A stretch of 52,681 nt of DNA from assembly GCF_937958655.1 (NCBI RefSeq), contig NZ_CALGNH010000008.1, forward strand, positions 1 to 52,681. The letters run 5' to 3'. A program made the translations under genes and the position numbers. Positions within the stretch are counted from its first letter, which is position 1; each line of letters starts with the position of its first letter. Positions 25,570 to 33,555 of this stretch are shown one piece after another. This DNA is from an uncultured Winogradskyella sp. GTDB lineage: Bacteria; Bacteroidota; Bacteroidia; Flavobacteriales; Flavobacteriaceae. Under the pieces are notes generated by a model, which ran no database searches, had not been told where the DNA came from, and was given only the letters and a program-made list of their open reading frames with translations.

Positions 25570-27086
25570 TGATGAAAGAAGAGAAAAATATAGATAGACT
25601 ATTTCAAGAAAAATTCAAAGATTTTGAAGCTGCACCAAATGATGCTTTATGGAATCGTATTGATGCTAGTCTTTCTGAAAAAAAGAAAAAACGTAGAATT
25701 GTTCCTATATGGTGGAAAGTTGGTGGTGTTGCAGCCACTTTAGCTTTGCTTGTATCGGTAGGAATGGCAATGCTAAATTCTGAGTCTAACACCACCGATG
25801 AACCTGTAATTGTAGACACCAATAGCAACACAGAAACCACTAACGAAAACAGAGAGACTGTACCTTACAACAAAGATAGTACCCTTATAGAACAGTCTAA
25901 AAATATTAAGCTAGTTAATACAGATAATAACAAAGAAGATAGCACCGCAAAACCAAAGACTTCTAAAGAACAAATTGCTAATTCTAAAATAACGGTAAAG
26001 CCTAAGCAAAATGCGTCGTATTTAAAAACATATGTTCGTACGGATGGTAAGGCAAATGAAGTTTTAAATGCAACAACTAATAAGTCTTCACAAAAAAGCA
26101 ATATAAAGGTAACAGATGTAGCTTCAAATAATAAAACGAATGCAGTAGAAAATAAAACCAACAGTAATACTCTTATAAAAAACAATACTTCTAAAGTTGC
26201 AGCCAACGCTAACGACACCAACAGATCTAAGGATTTAGACGAGGAATCTCTAGGTAAGATGAAGACTACTACTAAATCTTCTGAATTGGTTGTTGGTACT
26301 AATAAACAGTCTATTGAGGACGCTATAGTAGCTCAAGAAACTCATAATGAAAAAGAAGATGAACAAAACAGGTGGAGCATTTCACCAAATGTTGCGCCTG
26401 TTTATTTTGCCTCATTAGGTGAAGGCTCTTCTATTCATAATCAATTTAATAGCAACGCTAAAGGAAGCGATATTAATATGAGTTATGGTATTACTGGGAG
26501 TTATACTATTTCAAAAAAATTAAAAATTAGAGCGGGTATAAACAGAGTAGATCTTAATTCTATCACATCTAATGTATTAGCGTTTAATGATACGGCTTTA
26601 AGGGCTAGTACAACCAATACTGATGCACTAGGCAATATTAATTTTACATCTGGTAAGGCCGTTTCCTTAATCAGTCCTAATGTAATAAATAGGGTAAACA
26701 CACCAGAAGTTTTTAATGCTAAAGTAACAGGTAATTTAGAGCAACGTTTTGGTTTTATAGAGGTACCTCTAGAATTACAATACCGTTTACTAGACAGAAA
26801 GTTTGGTGTCAACGTTATTGGTGGTTTTAGCACGCTATTTTTAAACCAAAATGAAATTTATGCAGATATAGATGGCAATACCTCATTAATAGGTGAGGCT
26901 AATAATATTAATGCTACAAGTTTTAGTGCCAATTTTGGATTTGGATTTGATTATAACTTGTCAAAACAATGGAATTTTAATCTTGAACCTCAGTTCAAGT
27001 ACCAATTAAATACCTTCAATGACACCTTTGGTAATTTTAGACCTTTCTTCATTGGAGTTTATACAGGATTAAGTTTTAAGTTTTAG
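25569..27086 (+). CDS. Membrane-spanning anti-sigma/outer-membrane beta-barrel type protein
   Basis: 505 residues. Residues 1 to about 42 are a cytoplasmic segment (LFQEKFKDFEAAPNDALWNRID) typical of anti-sigma-like partners. A membrane helix follows at about 49-67. Then comes a very long Asn/Thr/Lys/Ser-rich linker of about 190 residues, and a C-terminal domain from about residue 270 with beta-barrel character (YGITGSYTISKKLKIRAGI; ending GLSFKF). The linker is long enough to span the periplasm, so the protein could touch sigma factor, inner membrane and outer membrane (inference). It is translationally coupled to the sigma gene. A direct anti-sigma role is inferred from position and the N-terminus. 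Confidence 0.75.
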   Translation: MMKEEKNIDRLFQEKFKDFEAAPNDALWNRIDASLSEKKKKRRIVPIWWKVGGVAATLALLVSVGMAMLNSESNTTDEPVIVDTNSNTETTNENRETVPYNKDSTLIEQSKNIKLVNTDNNKEDSTAKPKTSKEQIANSKITVKPKQNASYLKTYVRTDGKANEVLNATTNKSSQKSNIKVTDVASNNKTNAVENKTNSNTLIKNNTSKVAANANDTNRSKDLDEESLGKMKTTTKSSELVVGTNKQSIEDAIVAQETHNEKEDEQNRWSISPNVAPVYFASLGEGSSIHNQFNSNAKGSDINMSYGITGSYTISKKLKIRAGINRVDLNSITSNVLAFNDTALRASTTNTDALGNINFTSGKAVSLISPNVINRVNTPEVFNAKVTGNLEQRFGFIEVPLELQYRLLDRKFGVNVIGGFSTLFLNQNEIYADIDGNTSLIGEANNINATSFSANFGFGFDYNLSKQWNFNLEPQFKYQLNTFNDTFGNFRPFFIGVYTGLSFKF

Positions 27087-27134
27087 GTTAATTAAGTTAT
27101 TGCACATTAAAGCAATGATGAATGCAATGATGAC

Positions 27135-27166
27135 AAAAGCTACTCGTGGTTGGGTAGCTTTTTTTT
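27135..27166. terminator. Bidirectional terminator overlapping the plsC stop
   Basis: AAAAGCTAC, loop, GTAGCTTTTTTTT. The stem includes the last codons and stop of plsC on the minus strand and ends the ECF operon transcript on the plus strand. Confidence 0.8.
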
Positions 27167-27898
27167 ATTTATAGTATTTAATTCATTTAATATAACATTT
27201 CTTGTTTTATCATTAAGTTGGTTAGTGTCGTCAATAGTTAAACCTTCTGTTTTAAAAAATTTGTGAATTTTGGCTTTCATCCGCCCAGGGCTGCCGCTAA
27301 AAAAAGTGTATGAAAATCGTGTTTTATTATCATAAAATGTCATTGGCACTACAGGAATTTGATGGTTAATCGCTAAACGAAAGGCACCGTTCTTAAACGT
27401 ATCTAAAACAACCGATTCGTCTGGCACGCCACCTTCAGGGAAAATACAAATGCTTAAACCCTGTTTTAATCGTTTTTGAGCTCTTAAAAATACGGCCTGC
27501 CTGCTCTTAGCACTACTTCTATCAACCAAAATACAGGTACGTTTATAAAAGAAGCCAAACAATGGAATTTTGGCCAACTCTTTCTTACCAACAAAGACAA
27601 AAGGATTCTTAACCGACACCAACATTAGCATAATATCTGTCATTGAGGTATGGTTAGCAACAAACATATAGCTCTTTTTTGGGTCTGGTACTTCCTCTTT
27701 TTTTACCTTATAAGCAAAACCCATCCCAACTAAAATGATGGTAGCCCAAAGCCGCGCCAAACGGAAGAAAAAAGGATACCAGTGTTCTCGTAAAATTGAA
27801 ATAAATAATATGGGAAATAAAACAATAATTGGCACAGTAACTAAGATATAGAACCAAATACGATATAAAATCCAAAAAGGGTATTTTAAAAACTTCAT
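27140..27898 (-). CDS. plsC: 1-acyl-sn-glycerol-3-phosphate acyltransferase
   Basis: 252 residues. N-terminal membrane segments at about 10-35 and 46-62 are followed by the PlsC domain with the acyltransferase motif NHTSMTD (His83, Asp88) and the FPEGG block. It acylates lysophosphatidate to phosphatidate at the inner membrane in phospholipid synthesis. It is divergent from trpS and convergent with the ECF operon. Its stop codon is inside a terminator hairpin. Confidence 0.9.
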   Translation of the reverse strand: MKFLKYPFWILYRIWFYILVTVPIIVLFPILFISILREHWYPFFFRLARLWATIILVGMGFAYKVKKEEVPDPKKSYMFVANHTSMTDIMLMLVSVKNPFVFVGKKELAKIPLFGFFYKRTCILVDRSSAKSRQAVFLRAQKRLKQGLSICIFPEGGVPDESVVLDTFKNGAFRLAINHQIPVVPMTFYDNKTRFSYTFFSGSPGRMKAKIHKFFKTEGLTIDDTNQLNDKTRNVILNELNTINKKKLPNHE

Positions 27899-27935
27899 GA
27901 ACTCAAAACTAGGAAAATAGTTCTAGTAAAAAAAT

Positions 27936-27943
27936 TATCTTTG
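27936..27943 (+). promoter_or_regulatory. trpS -7 box
   Basis: TATCTTTG fits TAnnTTTG, 58 bp before the trpS ATG; the leader between them contains the palindrome at 27979-27996. Confidence 0.5.
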
Positions 27944-27978
27944 CTACCCAATTTAGAATAAAGTTTAATTTAATAAGA

Positions 27979-27996
27979 TACCTGCTTTCGCAGGTA
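27979..27996. repeat. REP-like palindrome in trpS leader
   Basis: TACCTGCTTTCGCAGGTA, a perfect 7-bp stem with a 4-base loop, ending 5 bp before the trpS ATG. It is of the same type as the palindromes between scoA and scoB. Confidence 0.65.
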
Positions 27997-28001
27997 ATGC
28001 T

Positions 28002-28973
28002 ATGGCAAGAATACTAACAGGCATACAAAGTACAGGAACGCCGCACTTAGGCAATATATTAGGCGCAATTTTACCAGCAATAGAAAAGGCAAAGAACCCT
28101 TCTAACGATTCTTATCTATTTATTGCAGACTTACATTCTTTAACGCAAATTAAAGATGCCGAAACATTACGTGGCAACACATATTCTACAGCAGCAACGT
28201 GGCTAGCTTTTGGCCTAGATATAGATAAAACCGTGTTTTATAGACAGAGCGATGTACCGCAGGTAACAGAGCTATCTTGGTATCTCAATTGTTTCTTCCC
28301 ATTTAAACGCTTAGAATTAGCCCATAGTTTTAAGGACAAGTCAGACCGATTAGACGATGTCAACGGAGGGCTGTTTACCTACCCTATGCTGATGGCTGCA
28401 GATATTTTATTATATGATGCAGAAGTTATACCTGTGGGTAAGGACCAGGAACAGCATATAGAAATGACGCGCGATGTGGCGTCGCGTTTTCATGCTAAAA
28501 TGGGAGGTGAGACTTTTATATTGCCAAAAGCAGATATACAAAAAGACACCATGTTAATTCCGGGTACAGATGGAGCTAAAATGAGTAAGAGTAAAGGGAA
28601 TACCATCAATATCTTTTTACCCGAAAAAAAATTGCGCAAGCAAATTATGTCTATTCAAACGGATAGCACTCCGTTAGAAGAGCCAAAAGATTGGAACACC
28701 TGTAACTGCTTTGCTTTATATAGTTTGTTAGCCTCAGATTTACAAGTTGCTGAAATGAAAGCAAATTACAACCGTGGAAATTATGGTTACGGTCACGCCA
28801 AACAAGCGTTATATGAATTGATATTAGAGCGTTTTGCCGAACCTAGAGAACATTATGATTATTATATGAATAATCTTGACGAAATTGATGCTGCTTTGGC
28901 TAAAGGTGCTGCTAAGGCTAAAGTTGTTGCTGATGCTGTATTGAAGCGTGTTAGGGATAAGGTTGGCTACTAG
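28002..28973 (+). CDS. trpS: Tryptophanyl-tRNA synthetase
   Basis: 323 residues, a class I aminoacyl-tRNA synthetase that charges tRNA-Trp. The HIGH-type signature is TPHLGNILG (about residues 14-22), the tryptophan pocket region has LPMLMAADILLYDAEVIPVGKDQEQH, and KMSKS is intact in GAKMSKSKGN. Near-normal length. It starts 5 bp after a leader hairpin. No T-box-like leader is visible. A small membrane-protein gene follows by 3 bp. Confidence 0.96.
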   Translation: MARILTGIQSTGTPHLGNILGAILPAIEKAKNPSNDSYLFIADLHSLTQIKDAETLRGNTYSTAATWLAFGLDIDKTVFYRQSDVPQVTELSWYLNCFFPFKRLELAHSFKDKSDRLDDVNGGLFTYPMLMAADILLYDAEVIPVGKDQEQHIEMTRDVASRFHAKMGGETFILPKADIQKDTMLIPGTDGAKMSKSKGNTINIFLPEKKLRKQIMSIQTDSTPLEEPKDWNTCNCFALYSLLASDLQVAEMKANYNRGNYGYGHAKQALYELILERFAEPREHYDYYMNNLDEIDAALAKGAAKAKVVADAVLKRVRDKVGY

Positions 28974-28976
28974 ATT

Positions 28977-29147
28977 ATGAAAAATGAGCTCGTCAGCCCA
29001 ATATTAACGTTACTTTCTATGCTACTTGTTATTGGTTCTAGAATTGTTTCAACAAATAGATCTATGGCTATTATTACCTATTTAGCTATTATAGTTGCTT
29101 TCTTTTCCATATTCTACATATATAAAATATGTAAACACTCTAAATAA
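28977..29147 (+). CDS. Small two-helix membrane protein, 56 residues
   Basis: ATG at 28977 starts 3 bp after the trpS stop. The product has two hydrophobic segments (about residues 8-23 and 31-49) and a basic end (YKICKHSK). Its stop overlaps the end of the convergent dprA gene by 8 bp. Continuous frame, normal codon use and the membrane pattern support a real gene. Family not recognised. Confidence 0.5.
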   Translation: MKNELVSPILTLLSMLLVIGSRIVSTNRSMAIITYLAIIVAFFSIFYIYKICKHSK

Positions 29148-30243
29148 CCTCAAACAACTTCCCAGGCAAAGGTCTAACCACACCTTTAAGTTCCATATTC
29201 AATAAAATACCTGCTAGTTTATAGGTCGGAATGTGACAATCTAAAGCAATAACATCTAGAAGTTCTTTATTGTTTGCTTTTAAATAATTATAAACCGTCT
29301 TTTCGTCTGTTTCAAGTTCTACAAACAACTGTTTTTGTACTGCTGGTTTGGTGTCATTTTCTAATTGCCAATTAAGCAGATATGGTACATCTAATGGATT
29401 AGATAATAAATGGGCTCTCTGAAATTTTATAAGATTATTACACCCTACACTCTGGCTATCCGTGGTTCGTCCTGGTACGGCAAAAACTTCTCTGTTGTAA
29501 GAATTAGCAATATCAGCGGTTACTAAACTCCCACCTTTTTCAGCAGATTCAATTACGATTGTGGCTTCACTAAGACCTGCTATAATTCGATTTCGTTTTA
29601 GGAAGTTATTTCTATTAAACGTATCTGTACTCCAAAAATCTGTGTAGAATCCGCCGTGTTTTTCAACATCTACTACATACTTCTTATGCACTTTAGGATA
29701 AATTTGATTGAGCCCATGTGCTAAGCAACCAATGGTTTGTAAGTTGTGTTTTATAGCTGTTTTTTGGGCAGTAATATCCGTACCATAAGCAAAACCAGAT
29801 ACTATTATTGGGTTATAAGGAGATAAAACTTCAACTAATTTTTCACAAAAGGCTATCCCGTTTGTAGTAATCTTTCGGGTGCCGACGATACTAATGATGG
29901 GTTGCTGTTCAATGTTAATATTTCCTGTTTGGAATAAAACCAGTGGGCCATCAATACAATGCTTTAAATTTTCAGGATAAGTGTCGTCTGTAAAATAGTG
30001 GGTAATGATATTGTTCTCTTTTATAAATCTTAGTTCGCGTTCGGCTTCCTCCAAATGAATTTTATCAAAAAGGCCACCAATGGTAATAGTACCAATACCA
30101 TTTATCTTTAAAAGATGAGCTTTTTTTTCTTTTAAAACTGCTTCAGCAGAACCACAATGATTAATTAACTTTTTGGCAGTCGTGGATCCTATTTTTGGAA
30201 CGTGCTGCAAGGCTAAAGCATAAATTAATTGTTGTTCTGTCAT
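29140..30243 (-). CDS. dprA: DNA-processing protein DprA
   Basis: 367 residues. N-terminal helix-hairpin-helix region (LQHVPKIGSTTAKKLI), central Rossmann fold (ISIVGTRKITTNGIAFC; VSGFAYGTDITAQKTAI; AVPGRTTDSQSVGCNNLI), and a C-terminal winged-helix domain (YNYLKANNKELLDVIALDC). It loads RecA on incoming single-stranded DNA during natural transformation. It is divergent from the HU-SPOR gene. No other competence genes are in this window. Confidence 0.95.
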   Translation of the reverse strand: MTEQQLIYALALQHVPKIGSTTAKKLINHCGSAEAVLKEKKAHLLKINGIGTITIGGLFDKIHLEEAERELRFIKENNIITHYFTDDTYPENLKHCIDGPLVLFQTGNINIEQQPIISIVGTRKITTNGIAFCEKLVEVLSPYNPIIVSGFAYGTDITAQKTAIKHNLQTIGCLAHGLNQIYPKVHKKYVVDVEKHGGFYTDFWSTDTFNRNNFLKRNRIIAGLSEATIVIESAEKGGSLVTADIANSYNREVFAVPGRTTDSQSVGCNNLIKFQRAHLLSNPLDVPYLLNWQLENDTKPAVQKQLFVELETDEKTVYNYLKANNKELLDVIALDCHIPTYKLAGILLNMELKGVVRPLPGKLFEVI

Positions 30244-30336
30244 TTTAAAACATTGATTACAAACCTACAAGAAACTAAATTTTTCTGATGTTAATAACTA
30301 AATGACACTAAACTTTCATCACTTTTAAAAATTTTT

Positions 30337-30344
30337 AACTTTGC
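30337..30344 (+). promoter_or_regulatory. HU-SPOR gene -7 box
   Basis: TAACTTTG ends only 6 bp before the ATG at 30351. With transcription normally starting several bases after this box, the message would be leaderless or nearly so. Confidence 0.5.
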
Positions 30345-30350
30345 TCTTCT

Positions 30351-31280
30351 ATGCAATTAGAATCTTACATAAGCGACCTTTTATACCGTTACGATTGTGT
30401 AACTGTACCAGGGTTTGGGGCGTTTTTAACAAGCCGTGAATCTGCAAAAGTGCATGATTCTACGCACACCTTTTATCCTCCAAAAAAGGTCTTATCTTTT
30501 AACGAGCAATTGCAAAATAATGATGGCTTATTAGCGCATTATATTGCTGAAATAGAAAAGATACCTTATGCTACATCTACAGCGAAAATAGCAAAACAGG
30601 TAAAAGCCGTTAAGTCATATCTTATTGAGGGTGAAACCATTCAATTTGAAAATATTGGTGAATTTACTTTAAATGCAGAAGGTAGAATGTTATTTACTCC
30701 TTCTACGCATATTAATTACCTTACAGATGCATTTGGGCTGTCTCACTATACATCAGTTGCTGTGACTCGTGAAGTTTATAAAGAAAATGTTATAGCCATT
30801 GAAGACACTACTCCTGTTGCATTAACACCACAGAAACGTGCAAAAAACAATTGGTTAAAATATGCCGCAACTGCTGTAATTCTTTTAGGGTTAGGTGGTG
30901 CTAAATATTACAGTAATACCATTGAAAATCATAACCAGTTAGCACAAAAAGAGGCTAATGCGCAATTAGATGCTAAAGTACAAGAAGCTACATTTGTGAT
31001 TAGCAATCCTTTACCAGCTGTGACTTTAGCTGTTGAAAAACAAACTGGTAATTACCATATCGTGGCTGGTGCTTTTAGAATTAAAGCTAATTCTGATAAA
31101 AAAGTGTCTCAACTAAGGGCCAAAGGTTATAAAGCCAGAACAATTGGCAAAAATCGTTATGGTTTGCATGAAGTTATTTATCAAAGTTTTGATACCAGAA
31201 CAGAAGCTCAACAAGCGCTTAATAAAATTCGTAAAGAACATAACCGTGACGCTTGGCTTTTGATTAAGAAATTAGATTAA
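30351..31280 (+). CDS. HU-domain protein with SPOR domain
   Basis: 309 residues. Residues 1 to about 125 are an HU/IHF-like CCDC81-type domain (YDCVTVPGFGAFLTSRES; IQFENIGEFTLNAEGRML). A membrane helix lies at about 168-183 (AATAVILLGLGGAKYY). A C-terminal SPOR domain (YHIVAGAFRIKANSDKKVSQL) binds denuded glycan strands at division sites. The layout places HU in the cytoplasm and SPOR in the periplasm, so it may link DNA or the septal cytoplasm to cell wall synthesis (inference). This fusion is typical of Bacteroidota. Confidence 0.88.
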   Translation: MQLESYISDLLYRYDCVTVPGFGAFLTSRESAKVHDSTHTFYPPKKVLSFNEQLQNNDGLLAHYIAEIEKIPYATSTAKIAKQVKAVKSYLIEGETIQFENIGEFTLNAEGRMLFTPSTHINYLTDAFGLSHYTSVAVTREVYKENVIAIEDTTPVALTPQKRAKNNWLKYAATAVILLGLGGAKYYSNTIENHNQLAQKEANAQLDAKVQEATFVISNPLPAVTLAVEKQTGNYHIVAGAFRIKANSDKKVSQLRAKGYKARTIGKNRYGLHEVIYQSFDTRTEAQQALNKIRKEHNRDAWLLIKKLD

Positions 31281-31290
31281 TCTTTTTGCA

Positions 31291-31313
31291 CTTCGACTAC
31301 ACTCAGTGCGACA
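31291..31313. repeat. Dispersed repeat, TTCGACT family
   Basis: CTTCGACTACACTCAGTGCG and three more bases. It begins 11 bp after the HU-SPOR stop, and the -7 box of the next gene lies about 50 bp further on. Confidence 0.6.
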
Positions 31314-31359
31314 TTTTCATAAATTAGTTTTTAAGTGTATCTACAATCTAAAATCCCTT

Positions 31360-31367
31360 TATCTTTG
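31360..31367 (+). promoter_or_regulatory. Thioesterase gene -7 box
   Basis: TATCTTTG, 17 bp before the ATG at 31385; no clear -33 box. Confidence 0.45.
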
Positions 31368-31384
31368 CAGAAATTTTAAAATTT

Positions 31385-31894
31385 ATGCAACCTAAAACCG
31401 CATTTCAATCAAAAACTGTAGTCACTGACTTAGTTTTACCAAGTGAAACTAACCCTATAAATAATCTTTTTGGTGGTGAGCTATTGGCTCGTATGGATAG
31501 AGCTGCCAGTATAGCGGCAAGGCGTCACTCTAGGCGCATTGTTGTTACAGCATCAGTAAATCATGTTGCATTTAATAGATCTGTACCTTTAGGAAGCGTT
31601 GTAACTATAGAGGCAAAGGTATCTCGTGCATTTACAACATCTATGGAGGTGTACATGGATGTTTGGGTTGAAGACAGAGAATCTGGTGAATGTTTAAAAG
31701 CAAATGAGGCTATCTATACCTTTGTTGCTGTAGATGAAACAGGGAGGCCTGTAAAAGTACCAGAGCTTGTGCCAGAGACCAAATTAGAAAAAGACCGTTT
31801 TGAAGCTGCTTTGCGTCGTAAACAATTAAGTTTGGTTTTAGCAGGAAAAATGAAGCCTGCAGAAGCCACCGAACTAAAGGCGCTTTTTGAGTAA
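31385..31894 (+). CDS. Acyl-CoA thioesterase, hotdog family (YciA-like)
   Basis: 169 residues. It has the hotdog active-site pattern NPINNLFGGELLARMDRAASIAARRHS, in which Asn, Gly-Gly and Asp are as in YciA/ACOT-type enzymes, followed by HVAFNRSVPLGSVVTIEAKV. It hydrolyses acyl-CoA esters to free acid and CoA; chain-length preference cannot be read from sequence. It has its own TAnnTTTG box and is followed by a palindromic repeat 2 bp after the stop. Confidence 0.9.
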   Translation: MQPKTAFQSKTVVTDLVLPSETNPINNLFGGELLARMDRAASIAARRHSRRIVVTASVNHVAFNRSVPLGSVVTIEAKVSRAFTTSMEVYMDVWVEDRESGECLKANEAIYTFVAVDETGRPVKVPELVPETKLEKDRFEAALRRKQLSLVLAGKMKPAEATELKALFE

Positions 31895-31896
31895 GG

Positions 31897-31922
31897 GATT
31901 CTGAAACAAGTTCAGAATGACA
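31897..31922. repeat. Dispersed palindrome, TTCTGAA/TTCAGAA family
   Basis: GATTCTGAAACAA followed directly by GTTCAGAATGACA. This is the uninterrupted form of the element found split at 40699-40750, and it lies just after the thioesterase stop. Confidence 0.65.
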
Positions 31923-32059
31923 ACCGACAATGGTAAAATTAAATTATCCACTACTTGCCATGCTAAATTTATTTCAGCATCTTAACCATCCTTTTCATAA
32001 CATACAATTAAACGTTTTCAAATTTCTTAAGTCTTATCATTACACCAAACCTATTTAAT

Positions 32060-32278
32060 GTTATAAGATATTTAGTTTACACTTTAGTTTTTGTTTTTGC
32101 ACTAAGCTTTAGCTCTTGTCCTAAATGCGCTGTAGTAAAACAGCCGACAACGTTTACAGTAGTGAAGAAATTACCTATTAACTATAAAACCCTCCGTGAT
32201 AAACGTAAGCGTTACTACTTTTTTAATGGCAAACATTACAGCAAAACCAGAAGTGGCTATGTATTAGTTAGGGGTTAA
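32060..32278 (+). pseudogene. Small lipoprotein gene with damaged or non-standard start
   Basis: An open frame of 72 codons encodes a hydrophobic leader with a lipobox-like end (LSFSSC), then a basic domain with YYFFNGKHYSKTRSGYVLVRG, which resembles small flavobacterial secreted proteins. No ATG, GTG or TTG exists in frame between the upstream stop and the leader. An ATG at 32058 is one frame off (ATG TTA TAA); one missing base after it would restore a normal signal peptide. Either a recent frameshift killed the gene or it uses ATA/ATT. It overlaps the convergent envC end by 4 bp. Confidence 0.5.
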
Positions 32279-33522
32279 TCTTTTACCAACCAATACTGTG
32301 GATTAAGTTTTTGCTTATCCTTAAACAGCCTAAAATCTAATAAACTTTCTCCTGTAGCTCTGCTACTAAAGACCTGGCCTATGACTTGGCCTGTTTCAAT
32401 TTTATCACCAGACTTAACGTAGATTTTAGACAAATTATAATACACGGTAAAGTAATTTCCATGACTAATCATAACACCTGAATTTGCATTTTTAACTACA
32501 AATAATCTATGTACAGTACCTTTAAATACCGACTTAACTTCTGCATCTTTTTCTGTGGCTATTTTAATTCCAGAGTTATTTACCTCAACAGTATTATCAA
32601 TTAAAGATCTTGTTTTACCAAACTTACTCTTTATAACACCTCTAGAAACAGGCCAACCTAACTTTCCTTTATTAGCTTCAAAACTAGACGCTAACTTTTT
32701 AGCTTCTGGTGTTAAAACAAATTTCCCTGTTGATGTCTTCTTACCTGCTTTTTTATTAGATGCTGCAATAGCCTCTCTAATTAAACGATTAATTTCGCGA
32801 TCTAAGCGATCCGCTTCTTGTCGTTTCTTTTTAATCTGTGCGGCATATTTGCTCATATCTGCTTTAATGGAAGCCATTAATTCCTTGCGTTGTTTCTGTT
32901 CTTTTTGGAGTTGACGCTTTGCTATTCTATTATCTTCAATTAATTTTTGTTTATTCGCTTTTTGTTTGGATAACGCAATGTTTAATTCTTGCAACTCCTT
33001 GGTCTTAAGCTTAATTGATTCACCTTGTTCTTTTTGGTAATTAGCATACTGCTTAATGTACTGCAATCTTTTATAAGCCTGTTTAAAATTATCTGAAGAC
33101 AATAAAAACATAACTTTACTCTGCTCGGATTTGCTCTTATAGGATTTTACAACCATAGCCGCATAGTCTTCTTTTAACTCTTGTAATTGCGTTCTAAGAC
33201 TAGTTATTTCTTTTTGATTGGTGTTAATTTCTCTAGTGAGTAAATTTGCCTGTTCGTTAGTGATTCTAATAAGATTTTCTCTAACGTTTAATTTGTAATT
33301 AAGATCCTCAATTAAAGTTATAGCGGACTTTTCTTCCTTTTTCTTAACAGATAATAAGGCATTAATTTGACGTATTTCTTTAAGCTTTTGCTGACGTTGC
33401 GCCTCTAATTTTTTTTGTTTGTTGCTTTGGGCATTTAGGTTTATTGACGAGAATAGTAATGAAAAAATAAATAAAACGTAAAACTGTTTTTTCAATGTGT
33501 TAATATATGTGAGATTTCTCAT
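32275..33522 (-). CDS. envC: EnvC-type murein hydrolase activator
   Basis: 415 residues. Signal peptide, then a long coiled coil (about residues 30-260, with many KEL/KQK heptads), and a C-terminal LytM/M23 domain (from about 290: GWPVSRGVIKSKFG). The zinc ligands of active M23 enzymes are missing: the HxGxDI position reads NSGIKIA and the final HxEIR position reads LLDFRLF. It therefore fits EnvC-like activators of septal amidases rather than an endopeptidase. It is located in the periplasm and follows DUF4292 by 33 bp in a conserved flavobacterial cluster. Confidence 0.9.
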   Translation of the reverse strand: MRNLTYINTLKKQFYVLFIFSLLFSSINLNAQSNKQKKLEAQRQQKLKEIRQINALLSVKKKEEKSAITLIEDLNYKLNVRENLIRITNEQANLLTREINTNQKEITSLRTQLQELKEDYAAMVVKSYKSKSEQSKVMFLLSSDNFKQAYKRLQYIKQYANYQKEQGESIKLKTKELQELNIALSKQKANKQKLIEDNRIAKRQLQKEQKQRKELMASIKADMSKYAAQIKKKRQEADRLDREINRLIREAIAASNKKAGKKTSTGKFVLTPEAKKLASSFEANKGKLGWPVSRGVIKSKFGKTRSLIDNTVEVNNSGIKIATEKDAEVKSVFKGTVHRLFVVKNANSGVMISHGNYFTVYYNLSKIYVKSGDKIETGQVIGQVFSSRATGESLLDFRLFKDKQKLNPQYWLVKD

Positions 33523-33555
33523 CGTTTGGTCTTCTCGCTGTCTAAGAATAAATTA

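Noticed and set aside
27936..28001. T-box or attenuator for trpS
   Set aside because: The leader is too short (about 58 bp from the -7 box to ATG) and shows only one palindrome; no specifier loop, antiterminator or T-box sequence.
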